Shown: piece after piece, positions 45,601-57,917 of the stretch | Layout of the letters: the number at the start of each line of letters is the position of its first letter | Numbering within the stretch: position 1 is the stretch's first letter | NCBI GenBank assembly: GCA_033030425.1 | Contig: JAUFSD010000021.1 | Location: 744,001-808,000 of the forward strand | DNA from: Verpa conica | Lineage: Eukaryota; Ascomycota; Pezizomycetes; Pezizales; Morchellaceae | DNA: 64,000 bases | Reading direction: 5' to 3' | Translations under genes and position numbers: made by a program | Notes under the pieces: model-generated | Seen by the model: only the letters and a program-made list of their open reading frames with translations | Databases searched by the model: none | What the model was told of the DNA's origin: nothing

Positions 45601-48600
45601 CGGTCTTATAAGCTCCGCATCGAGTTTTGAATACATGGAAACAACATAACTAAGGCTGTCATGTTGGTCCTGAGTTGCTCTCTGAAACTTAAGGTGTTCT
45701 GAAGCGTATATATTAGCCATCCAATGAGTTGAAGCGGACTCATGACGGCCGTAAATATCCTCGCTATTCAAATCGTCCAGGATCCATTGCTTAAGTCTCT
45801 CCTTACGCTTGGCTACCCGGGTTTTAGCTGTCTCTTCGGTTTTTTTATTCTCTTCGGTAACAAATGCGTCCCAGGCCTTTGAAAGAGTACCGCAGAAGAA
45901 CGCGTCAAGTTCCTCTCGGTGATCATCGATCCAGTACAACCAGGTATCGCTGTCCTATTTGAATGTCAGCATTGGTATTTGATAAGATACATGTTTCTTA
46001 CAAGCTCCATCAGTTTCTTAAACCCGGAAGATAACTGCTTATGATCCACACTCTTGGCTTGACTTAATAATGCCGAAGTCTCCGCTGGTTTTTGTACCAA
46101 GACAATTCTCAACATCTAAAGTTAAGGTTAAGCTTACGGTATCTGTAAGTAAAGGTATAAAATTTACTCACATTAACAGCTGCAAGTTTAATGTCTTCTC
46201 TCTGACCAATGAGACGCGTATATAGCAAGTAACATATCAATCTCGTAAACTCCCCATCTGTATTCTCAGGTGAAAATATAACTGCTTGCCAGTACATTAT
46301 CTTTCCCAGGTAGTCAACAACCTGCTTCGCATCTAATTTTGGGTCTTCGAGTTCTGAAAGTCGGAATAGAACCAGTCGTGAAACCACAGTTCTGAGGTTT
46401 GTTACGGTTTGGCTGCAGAGACGAACGCTCTTTTGCTTTGCTACCTCAGGGCGCTGAAGATATTCTAGGACCGTTCCAACAAAATCAAGCAGAACCTCAG
46501 CGCCATTTAGGAACCAGCCTTCATAAACGCAATCTGTCATATGAAGTGCAAACCTCCCAATATTCGTTAGGATCCGTGGTTCGCACAACATCGCCATATT
46601 GAAACTAAGGGAGTTATTTAGATGATTCAGCGTATTCCTAAGAAGATAGGTCTCGAAATAAATCTGGTGCTCCTGAAACCCTGGCGGGATCTTCGTGTTC
46701 AACCCGAACCCTGAAAACTCTCTTCTTTCCAATATCAAGTCTACAAACACCCCCATAACAAGCTCTAACAAGCTCTCTACAACTGAATTGGTGACCGCTA
46801 ATGATCCTGCCACCCTCCCGTTGATTTTTAGTCCCGTGCCGATTGCTGGTGATAAGCGTGCCGTGGATGGTGAAAATGTAGTGGGCTCCGATGTCACCAG
46901 AATAAAGCTAGAACCCCTTCTCAATCTTTCAGATCTAGGTGCCGTTGGGCTGGGTGGCTCATCCAATGTCATAGTCCTAACTATAGGCGGGGCAGTATTC
47001 GAGGATAGTGGCCGGATAACAACATCTCCACCATCGAATGTTAACGCTGAGTCTTTTGAGTTGAGTTCTGTTTCGGCGCTGACATGGTCTGAGCTGCAAA
47101 CAACGGGAAATAATACTCCGAATAATTCCTGCACATAGGTTGAAGTGGCACAATAATCGCGGAAAGCAGGGCAAGTAGAATGCAGGTTCGAGAGGAACTG
47201 TATGATGGTCTGAAGCATTTTGACTAGTTCTCCAAGCCGCTTCTCTGATGTTTTTGATGCTAAGATGAACCAATGTACTGTGAGCAGGTACTCGTACCAG
47301 CCGAATTCGCTTTCTTAAAGCCTACTTACATCGTGGGGAAGATAGCGACATGGATCGTCTCCTAACTGCTGGGGTGGGTGGTAACTTACTATCATCCTCT
47401 TTGCTTGCATCGCCTATCTCTTTGCTACTCTCATCACCTTGATCCGAAACGATTGTTCCAACACCAGCCCTGAGCATGCCCGCAATAACTGGTAAAATTT
47501 CTGGATAGACGACCTTTGCCCCCCCTCTCTCTGAAAACTCTTCTACAAGACCATATAGATCCAACGGCCTCGAAACATCAATCTTGGCTACATCTCTTCC
47601 GAAAAGTATCGAAAAGCATATCGGCCAAAGAGGTGCCACATTCCACCACCTTTTCAGCCTATGTCGCATAATGACAAAGCCACCAGTCTTTGATGCGAAC
47701 TTTGAGACATAGCTACCTCCATGGATGACTAGGAGTCGCGCCAAGATTTTTGCACCTAGAAGGACGACCTTAGGTTCGTTTTCCGCTAAGAGGTAGAGAA
47801 GCCACTAGGAGTCAATTATATCAGCAAGGGTAAATTTCCATAATCGCTGATTTCTAGCCGAATAAGATGTAGCAGAGCTACGGCATGGTCCGACCATCCT
47901 CTTATAAATAGGATGTCTTAAGGAGGCTTCCTTGTCAATATGGAGACTGTGTTCTAATCGAATAGATCGGAAGAGTAAACTTGAAGTTTGGGTTAAACTT
48001 CGGGAAAATATACCTTATTGGTGACCGTTCTCGCAAATTTCTTCAGGTTTCCTGTGCTATTTCCATCCTCAAAAAGCAGCTCCTGATACATCTCCAGAAC
48101 CATAACTCCAATTTGCTGCCTAGTGAACCCATCGGTACTTAAATCACTAACTTTTATCGGCGGTGTTAGGTTAACACCAGTAGCACCAGTAGCACCAGGG
48201 GTGCCTAATCCGAGTGTTCCTTGGCGACGAAGCTGTATGTTGCTTTTCTTGACTTTCAATGGGCGAGCTGGATTGTTCTTATGAAGGGAGTATGTAATGA
48301 ACAATGCTAAAGATCTGAGAACATCCGCAGACATATTGGTTTTTATGAGAGCCTTAAACGCAATTAGGAAGTCTGGAATAATCTCGCGAGAGAACATTTC
48401 ACCCTTGAGTGCAAACATGAGTTTCTTGACGATCCCTAAATAATTTGATAAGTTTATGATTCCCATATCAGCATATGCCATATATAGAAATTGTCGTAAG
48501 TTCAACGAAAACTAAAAATAACTTACTCATCCGGAATAATCTTTTTGAATTAAAGTGGTGATACTTGCTCCCGTGACAGAATGTTACAAACTGGGAAAAA

Positions 48601-51010
48601 TACTCCCTCTGGGTCTCCATATCTGCTTTCCTCCACATGTCGAAATCGACAAGTAGTATTCTATACGCAAGTGGATTGACAATAAAGCTCTCTTCGGGAG
48701 CTTCACGTCGGAAGCCAACAAACTCCAAAACAATCTGCAACAGCTCTTTCCCCACTACACCTTTCCCCTCTTTGTTCCGTATAAGATTTCCTAGAATTGC
48801 AAAACCATTATCTCTTTCCATAGCTTCGCTATTTCTCCAAGATGATTTTGTGATTTCAAACAGTATTTCCACAGCCCTACAAACCTGCTTCGGCGTTACC
48901 GCGACCTCGACCATTTTCAATCCTACTGCTGCTGCACCCCCAATCCTCCATGCTGCATCGTCTAACGACTGAGGTACAACAACGATCGGCTCCCCTGTCA
49001 TAATTGCAACTCCGAAAGAAAGACATAATGCTTCGTTGATTGAGGGAACCGCACCATTGATAGCCACCGCACCAGCACGGGTCAGGGATTGGAGGTTCTT
49101 TGCAGCCTCCCTAGAAAGTGATTTTACAAGTTGAGACTCGTCAATACTGTTGTTATCCTTATCATCGAGAACTTGGGTTGCCGAGATATTTAGTAATACT
49201 TTAGCTTCGGGTAGAATAGCTGATGCTCTGTGTCTTATTGCGGAAATAATATCACTTTTTTCTTCCTTTCCGGGATGCATGAGCTCGTTTCTCATATTCA
49301 GAGCAGCAGACGCTTCGTATGTTTGAAACGACCCAAGCGTATCCTGAAAGTTACCATAATACCGAGGACCAAGACGGTAGTGTACAGCGATCAAATCGTC
49401 AGACAGGGTATCCTCGAACAGATGTGCTGTTCCCAAACTCCATCTTGAAGAGACGACACCTCGTCCAATACGAGGAGACAAATCCGATGGTGTACCGAGG
49501 AAAACCTGAACTGCGGTTGTTGAAGTGGGTGGAGGTTGGGGATATGTTGCTTTGACTTGTTCTACAAACTCACCATCTATATAGAGTGCAGCTTTCGATG
49601 CCGAGGTCGCCCGGCTACGTCGGTGAACCAGTGAGATATGGTACCATTTTTTAGACTCAAACACGGTCGATTTAAACCTAACGCTTGCCCGTGGGGAGGC
49701 GACAGAAGTCTGTAGAATAAACTTCCGAGTGTCCTGCTCTATATATGCCAGAACAAAACAGCGTTGAGTTGAGTCGAAGACCCCAAAAAGTGTAGTGTGC
49801 ATAGAAGAATCAAATGCATCGATACAAACCCATGCAGAGAATGTATACCCATTCGTTTGGGTCGGAGGGAATGTTCGACCGAGGGATGAAAGCTCCATTG
49901 ATGCAAACCCATGTAGTGAAAGATCAAACTGGATATGTGGCGGCCCACGCGAAGACTTTATCGCTTCCAGAAGGAAGTCAGAAACAAGCTCATCAGTCAT
50001 TGCTTTCCTGTAGAGATTTTTGGCATCGCTTAGATGGTTGATTCCGAGTTGAATTAGATACTGTGCGAGTTCTACCAGAATAGTGCGCTCATCACTGGGG
50101 ATCGATTTGTTCCACAATCTAGGGAGTATAGAGGTTAATATACCAGTCGAATGCATGGCGACAAGATTGAATTTACTGCAGCAAGCAATAGAAAGCAAAG
50201 ATTGCAAAAGCACAACAGTAGTGGTGGCCGAATCCTCTGTTTGTGCCATGGCCATTTGGAAGCTAAGAACCAACGGGATGATCTCCGCATTCATAAGGAT
50301 ATCTTTACTCCCGAAAGTCCCTTTAACTTTTGCTCTAGCAGCTTGAATTTCACCGTCGTGTTTGTCCGACCATTTGCCGGTTTTCTTGCTATCCTTCATA
50401 CCTCTTTTAACGGAAACCACCAAGTTTGACAAAGTTGAGTCATCCATACCGAACGCTAAAAGGAGTCCAAATAGATTGTCTGGTGCTTCGGTAGGCAGCC
50501 CTGTTGCTGCGAGTCCTTGCTCAAGACTATCCCATCCAATCTTTCTTGCGAAGAACCGCTTATTGCCTGGATGATTCAACAGGGCCTCAGAAATGACGCC
50601 AAAGAGACATTTTATTAGCTCTATAAAGTGATTTTTCTCCTCATCCGTCCTGTTAGCAGAGTTGTAAAAGCCAGAGCATGAATGAAGAGCGGATAAGAGA
50701 TAGTTGAAACCCTTCAAGGCTCTAAAGGTATCTATAGAAAAGTTGCGTCCAGGTCAGTGTGTTGGAATGGCGGGGAGATAGGTACTAAGAATAGAAGAGA
50801 CAAGCCTTTAGCTTCTGGGGAGTCCACAAGGATACGCTTTATCAGAGATAGCCATTGTAGCCGGACAAGTATGTCTGGATCCGAGGCAGAGGCTTCGAGT
50901 GAATCCAGGAGAGGTTTGATTTCGGCAATGAGCCTTGGTTTTGTAGATGCAGCAGAAGAAACCCTGCGCCTGGGGTAAGAGGGGGTCGATGGGGAAGGAG
51001 ATGAAGCCAT
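42667..51010 (-). CDS. BEACH-domain protein (LYST/BPH1-like)
   Basis: BEACH proteins are large scaffolds in vesicle trafficking and vacuole or lysosome function. Ten minus-strand exons are 51010-50806, 50731-48527, 48435-48014, 47804-47330, 47277-46172, 46115-46002, 45954-43291, 43209-42997, 42940-42779 and 42723-42667, which join in frame to 2540 residues. A long helical N-terminal half contains a concanavalin-like segment (LSLHGFASMELSSLGR, then GYTFSAWVCID) in exon 2. Exon 7 holds the PH-like domain (about 1740-1890) and the BEACH domain (about 1930-2210, with FHYLMLVNTMAGRTFND and YPVFPWVLADY). WD40 repeats follow (ISVWHVQTTS, VLVWDLNRLR), ending GRVYEWDCQLVQ. The first intron (50732-50805) fits best as a rare GC...AG intron. 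The third intron (209 nt) is long for this window and could hide a small exon. Confidence 0.93.
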
Positions 51011-52258
51011 ATCTAAAGCTGGTGAATTTTGAAGGACAGAATGTTATTCAGGGCATGAGGTCGAGCTGAAATGCTGAGGTTACTGAGAGGGAAAATTAAG
51101 AACGACGGCGAAAGGAGGAAGGAAAACGGGGTAGATACTGGACCCAGAGCAGACGCAATATATAGATTTGCGTAAGAAGTAAATAGTCTATTGATGAGGA
51201 AGGGAGGGGGGTGTGGTGGGGAGGGGAGGGAGGGGAGGGGGAGGGGGCTGGTAGTGTTGATGAAGCTAGGTAGACAAGCACTTTGCGGGATGATGCGGCG
51301 TTGCTGAGCCTCAGCTGTACCAATGTAACTTCAATACGTTCCGCTCTTCTATTCTAGTACTCTTCTCGAACCCAAATACCTCCTTCAATAAAAAAAATCT
51401 ACTTAAAAATATGTAGAGGCCATCGCCTAAGCTTTACATACATGTACTTAAAGGTACATACGCATGTACGTACCTTTTAACTCCTAAGGCTTTGCATGTA
51501 TCAATCTCAGCAACACATATAGCAAATAAAGCACACGCACACACAAAATCGGTAAGACTACATGTATACATGTATGTACTTTCCTCTTTATTACGATTTA
51601 GGCCTATTATTAGGGCATTGCCTTGAGTACGGGGGGCTACACTATCTACTCTATGCTACACCGCTTTCGGGACTTTAGCGCTTGGTGCGCGACGTGCATG
51701 GACTGTAATTCAACAGTATCCGGAGACTAGAGAGTAGATTAGAGCAAAGGACTACATGTAGTAAAGGACATGCCAAATGGGTCAAATGGCCTAAATTCAC
51801 CCGCAACTGCAACCACAACAACTAGAGCTACAACCACAGTCAGCCAAAACCCCTTTGAACACGCTGAACAGCAAATAGTGCATTCCTTAGGCACCACCTA
51901 GATATCCTTGGAGAGATAGAGAGATAGCCTGATAGATAACGATACAATAACTCTACGCTTAGACTACACGGGTATTTTCCCTCGTAAACTATCTAGGTGC
52001 TATAATCACCGGGGTAGTGTCTTGGCAAGTCAAGCATGATCAATAAGTCCAAGACGAGTCGTAATTCTTGGCACCAATGAGTCTGTCGTCGCCAGCCCCC
52101 GGCAGAGCATCCAGAGCTCTTTATCTTCCCCCAGATCCGCCGTCCTTCTTCTCCTTCCTCCATCTCTCTTCCCATCCACTCACTCCTCACTTTGCATACC
52201 CATACACATACAATATCCCCCTTACTTAAGAAGCACTCTCTAAGCATATTTGCCCATC
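51011..52258. other. Divergent promoter region between BEACH and subtilisin genes
   Basis: A G-run tract at 51200-51247, with more than eight runs of three or more G, lies about 190-240 bp upstream of the BEACH start. It could form a G-quadruplex on the plus strand. Several TACATGTA-like palindromes occur at 51439-51575. The side next to the subtilisin is pyrimidine-rich (52130-52230). No gene is seen. Confidence 0.55.
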
Positions 52259-54117
52259 ATGAAGCTTTCTGCCAACTTCGCTGTTCTCCTTACCTCCATC
52301 TCTGTCACTATCGCTTCCCCCATCTTTGACACTGCTGTCGTTAACAAGGACTCTGCTCCGCTGTTGTCGTCAGCATCAGCAGCTGACCATGAGATCCCAA
52401 ATAACTACATTGTTGTATTCAAGAAGGATATCGGTGACGACGTCGCCAGCGCGCACCACAGCTGGGTGGCAGATATCCACGAGGCGTCAGTCGCTTCGCT
52501 CAGGAAGCGGAGTCAGGTTCCTCTCATGGAGCACTCTAACAATATTGATACTCTCGATGTTGATTCCTTAACTGGATTGAAGCACACCTACAATATTTCT
52601 GGTGGACTTTTGGGGTACTCTGGTGCTTTTGACGACTCTGTCCTTGAGGAAATCCGAAAACACCCTGCTGTAAGCTCCCGTCCCCTCACCGCTTTCCCGT
52701 TACCCCCCGGAGCTTATCTGGCAACGGGGGTGTGTCATGTGTCCATCTAGGAACGCGTGCACGTGATCGCGTCGCTTAGCGCCGGGTCGGCCGCGTATAT
52801 TTCTAACTCGACTAACATTATCACACTTTAGGTTGCTTATGTTGAGAAAGATTCTATGGTTTACGCTCTTGAAGATGGTGCTCCTGCAACAGAGCATGGT
52901 GCCCCATGGGGTCTAGCCCGTATCTCTCACCAGAAGGCTCTTGACTTTGGCTCATTCAACAAATATATCCACCAGGCTCATGGTGGTGAAGGTGTTGATG
53001 TTTATGTCATTGATACCGGTACCAACGTTGACCATGTTGACTTTGAAGGTCGTGCCCACTGGGGCAAGACCGTTCCCTCCGGCGATGCCGATCAAGATGG
53101 TAACGGTCATGGAACTCACTGTTCTGGTACTGTTGGAGGAAAGAAGTATGGTGTCGCCAAGAAGGCCAACATCTATGCTGTTAAAGTTCTCCGTTCAAAT
53201 GGATCTGGTACTATGTCAGACGTTGTAAAGGGTGTTGAATGGGCCGCTGAGGCTCACTTGAAGAAAGTTTCTTCATCCAAGAAGGATAAGAACTTCAAGG
53301 GTTCAGCAGCCAACATGTCCCTCGGTGGTGGAAAGGTTAGCCAGCCCCCCTCCCCTCGAACTGTCAGAAATTATCTCGATTAACCATGCTCGATAGTCTC
53401 CTGCCCTTGACCAGGCTGTTAACGGTGCCGTTGGCCTCGGGTTAAACTTTGCTGTTGCCGCTGGAAATGACAATGCAGACGCTTGTGATTACTCACCTGC
53501 TGCCGCTGCAAAGGCTGTCACTGTCGGTGCCTCTACTCTTGGTGACGAGAGGGCTTATTTCTCCAATTATGGAAAGTGTGTTGATATCTTCGCTCCTGGT
53601 TTAAACATCCAATCTACTTGGATCGGGAGCAAGACTGCTATCAACACCATCTCGGGCACTTCAATGGCCTCACCACATATTGCCGGTCTTCTCGCATATT
53701 TCCTTTCTCTCCAGCCCAAGTCTTCCTCTGGATATGCTGTTGAGGCGCTTTCTCCAGCTGAACTCAAGAAGAAAATGATTGCTATTGCTTCTGAGGGCGT
53801 TCTCTCTGGAATCCCAAGTGATACTCCTAATGTAAGCTTCTACCATGTTTCCTTTTTAGATTACATACTAACTTTCGTAGCTCCTTGCCTGGAATGGTGG
53901 CGGGTCTGGAAACCTTTCTGAGATCTTTGATGGTGAGAGGTATACCCACGGTTCCGTCTCTAAACCCTCTAGAATCGTTGAGGATGTCACCGACATCACT
54001 AGCGAGGTCCTTAGTGAGGCCGAGGCTTTCTTGGAGGATTTTGAGGATAAGGTTGTTGGAGACATTAAAGCCGCCTTTGAGCAGGCTAAGAAGGCCCTTG
54101 GTCACAACGCTCAGTAA
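52259..54117 (+). CDS. Subtilisin-like serine protease, vacuolar PrB/pepC type
   Basis: An S8A (proteinase K/cerevisin) endopeptidase. Exons are 52259-52669, 52832-53335, 53397-53831 and 53881-54117; introns are 162, 61 and 49 nt, and the product is 528 residues. A signal peptide (first ~20 residues, KLSANFAVLLTSISVTIA) is followed by an I9 propeptide (NNYIVVFKKDI to VAYVEKDSMVYAL). The mature start is near GAPWGLARISH. The catalytic triad is Asp in YVIDTGTNVDH (about 197), His in GNGHGTHCSGTV (about 230) and Ser in ISGTSMASPHIAG (about 394), with oxyanion Asn in AVAAGNDNADACDY. The C-terminal extension after LAWNGGGSGNLSEIF is acidic and helical, as in vacuolar proteases of this group, so the vacuole is more likely than secretion. 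Introns retain normal GT...AG ends. Confidence 0.94.
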
Positions 54118-57100
54118 ATGATGTCTTAGAAATCCTAGAATATCTACTTCTGCAATTTTTCTACCTTCTTTTATCGCTTCTAGTTTGGTAGTACACTAAA
54201 GCTATGGGAGGCGGTGTAGTCACTTTTTGTTAAGATGCTTTTTATCGTTGGTTTTATACGTTTCTTCAGGTAATGCGGGATGGTACTATACTTTTTTGAT
54301 GTTTTCTGTTCTGCTTTGTATTTTTTACACTCTTGGGACTATTATTTAACTAGGTATGCAACAAATTGCAAGGAGAGATTAGTGATTTGTGATTTTTCTA
54401 TCCAGCAGAATTTTCAATCTTGGTACACGCGTAGGCCATTCTAAAGTATTGATGTATGTCCGTGTCCACGTGGGTAGCTCGCTTTGATTGGCCTCTAGTC
54501 ACATCCTCTACTCTGCCAGTGCAGCGGACCTGCATGGGAAGCTGTCTGATCGCGGTTTGCAAGGCAAGTCGGATGTGTGAGATCAGTGGGCTTCCTTCGC
54601 TCATCCATGATCCAGCCAGTTCCAGACTGGCATCTACTGACTAGGGTTGCCTTGAATCATTTGATCACCTGTCGTGCGCGCTGCCATCCCGCAGAAGTGT
54701 GGGTATGCTGAGACAGCAAATTACCCTGGTCATCATTTCCGTAGGTGGCGCAGGAGAAGCTCCCTGAGCGTATTCGTGGCAATTTACGCCTAACGCGGGG
54801 GGCTCAGTATTTGTGTTGGGAGATAAGAGCCGCAATGCGACTCTAGATCATAACCGCGTCATTCGCTTTAAGCCGCACAGAAGCTACCATCTGAACTCTG
54901 CCTTCTACTCGTAGCAGGCATACCCGGAAATGCGGGTAAGAATTTTCACCAATAGACAGGTATATTTTCCACAAAAAACCCTCCATATCCAATGAAAATT
55001 CCCTATCCGAGACTTGTATTTTCGGGCACTTAATCCCTATTACGAGTACTAGGGGCAACGAAGGGTTATCCCTTCGTCTTGTGAAAATTGCTGCCCACCC
55101 ATTGTGGTAGTGCTGTAGCTTAGTCAATCATGACATAGCCAACTGACAGGAGTGCTTGAGTGAAGTATCTTCTGGCCAGTGAGAAGGTCAAGTCCTTGGC
55201 CCCTACTTTAGGTGGACACATTACCAGAGTAAGGGATAGCTAGGTATTATTTTCCCTACTAGGAGCTATAGGCCTATAGGCTGCGTCGAGCAGGCAGGTA
55301 GACTAGCCGTCTACCCGTCTATCTAATGATATTGTACGTTACCAAAACCAACCGATAGCAACGCCAATAATACAATGTAATAAAGAACGCCTATAGCGAT
55401 ATAAATGGATGATAAAAGGTAGGTAATAGTTTAATATACTTTAAAATTTTGGAAGCTCTAAGTCTCGCTCTTCTTGAACTGTGTAGTGAAGTTGAATGCC
55501 ACAATCCTGGTTGTGTCGCATTGCTCACTGTACGTATGGTTAAATTTATTACCATACAATACTCATACCTCAGATACCTCAAGGCAATAATTTATAGGAA
55601 CTATTAGGAGTATCAGCATGTTTGATTCTTGATCTTTACCAACTTATGGATGTCTCGGTTTGATTTCCAACATTCTCGAGCCTCAATCCAGCTGCAGATA
55701 CAAACTACATATATGCACTATCTATAGTCTCTCTCTTTCTTTCCTCAAATTAAGTAATCTTTCTGGGTATAAAATTATTGTATATAGTTATAAACTATGG
55801 TTTTTAGGCTATAGTTTATAACTTTATGTCAGATTTATATCTAGAAACAATAAAATCACTTGAATTAGGAAGGTAGAGAGAAAAAGTCATAAAATATGGC
55901 CTGAAAACACCCATCCCCATGAGGTAAAGAGGAAAAGCACCCCCTCGAGTAAACCAACACCATTATAGTGACGATTACCTACCACCGACCATACAACCTC
56001 TTCCAGGGCGGACAACAGCATTGCACCCAAATGCATGGCTAAAGAAAGGTCTTTAGAGAGGAAACCTGGCTCTCGTCAAGGAGTTATTGCTTGAGAAGAT
56101 GATGTACTGGCCTCCTAGCCACGGCAAGTACATGTATGTACTATATGCATAAAATTGTACCTACTGAGCAGTCACCTAAATCTAGGTATAAAACGAGACG
56201 GTAAATTTCTGATCTGGGGACTGGCTAAGAGTTTACTAGAATCTACCATAGAGTCATGGATAGGTTAGCTTCACTAGTAGTCTATGTAATCCATGGGGAG
56301 GAATCATTTGGTATTAATAGTGGGCAATTCAATATGTGAGGCTAACTGGGTTTGAACTGCCTAAGCCCAGAATAGTATTCGTGGTGTTAAGATACCGCAG
56401 ATAATCCCCACAAAATCATTAGCTGAAAAGTAGACTTACAAGGCCCATTTAAGTATATAATATCTTCTAAATTCTTATTAAAGCTTTATGAAAACCTTAA
56501 AATATTTGTTGGAGCCTTACCAGAGACTTATATGAAAAATTTGCCCCTTTTGTAAGTTATATGTGGTTTCTAGAGGGGGAAAATAAATTGTCTTTATTAA
56601 ATGTAGAACCAAACCTTCTAGGTATGGTATGGATAAATACGATCTTACATACATGTTCTATAAATACATGTATATATATTACCTTATTTCTATTCTCTTA
56701 CGCACTCATTTTATATTAATGAAGGTAATAATAATGGCCATCGAGGAGCCTACGGTTTTTATTACTCGTTTAAAAGCAATCATCTTAAATTCTAATAGCT
56801 AGATATAGTCATATCCCATACACTAAGATGGCAATTAGCCTTTAGGGCCACCCAAGTTGGTCGTCTTTTACCAATAAAATTTCTATCTTTATTCCTCGTC
56901 ACTCGATGAGCTCCGGATGATATAGTACAAGACACAAGTAATATGGTGTAGGATGCTTGGTATAGTTATATATATATGTAAAAGTAGTTATTAGAGGGAA
57001 TTTTCCTGAGCAGGAAATCTACTCCCGATCGCCTCGCTATTTTCTTACTTTCTTAGAGAGTTTACTCCCTTGAGTGTCTCCACAGCCTCTGTATATATAG

Positions 57101-57917
57101 GCTTTTAGTAACCCAAGTCTCCTCCATCATAGAAACTCAAAGCCTGCTTACACACATACCATATTCATTCGGTAGCCTATATTTTAACAGATGTCTATAA
57201 ATGCCATAAGTTTTGTACGCCCCAGCCTAAGAAGCGAGTGCTGGTGGTTAAAGTAACTGTAAACTCTTAGGGGTTTTATAAGGATGGTTCTCGGAGGGTT
57301 GGACACGGATTTCGGCAGCTGTAGCTATCTTCCTTGAGTATCATTATTCTTGGGTTTTGTTTTCGAGGCTTATGCCGGGTATAGGTTTGGCATAATGTAC
57401 TAGATTATATACCGTTCTTGGCAGTGGAATCTTCCAGAATCTGTAGTTCAGAGGTGCATCCATGCATAGCCCACTTGTTTTCTGATTTTTACCGGAGGAT
57501 GAGTATACAGGTTGGGAATTACGCCCTTGTTTGTTGGGAGTGGCATCTTATCCCTTGGGATTCTTGAAGAATTAGCTGTCGCGCAATAGTGCCCTAGTCC
57601 TATGCAAGAAGGTTAATTTTCCAAAATCTCTTGTGATCATAAGAGCAGTCGTTCATTATTTGAACTATAGAGGAAATCTTTTTACATGAGAAAATAACGT
57701 ATATTCAAGAAGCAAATGTAGGATGAAAGAAAACAAGAGCCATATAAAAACCTTTTTTGATGTCATAGTTGATAAATCCCAGCCGATAATTTCATAAATA
57801 TGCCCATAGTATCATTGCTCGCTATTTTCCGTGTCAAACATGCTGTACAATGAAAGACCAACAAGGAAAGAGAATATAAAATTGTGAAAATCAAAATGGA
57901 CACTATGACTTCTTAAA
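54118..57917. other. Intergenic, 3.8 kb without a gene
   Basis: AT-rich DNA with short frames only. The palindromic element at 55748-55866 is the only repeat noticed. The 57180-57700 part is free of recognisable coding pattern. Confidence 0.55.
55748..55866. repeat. Palindromic element made of two inverted copies
   Basis: The centre has a perfect 12-bp stem (GTTATAAACTAT and ATAGTTTATAAC) around a 12-base loop, and the arms continue to pair imperfectly out to AATTAAGTAATC on the left and AATAAAATCACTTGAATT on the right. Each arm is a diverged copy of the 64-bp retroposed sequence at 19070-19133, in opposite orientations. No poly(A) tail or target duplication was seen. Confidence 0.6.
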
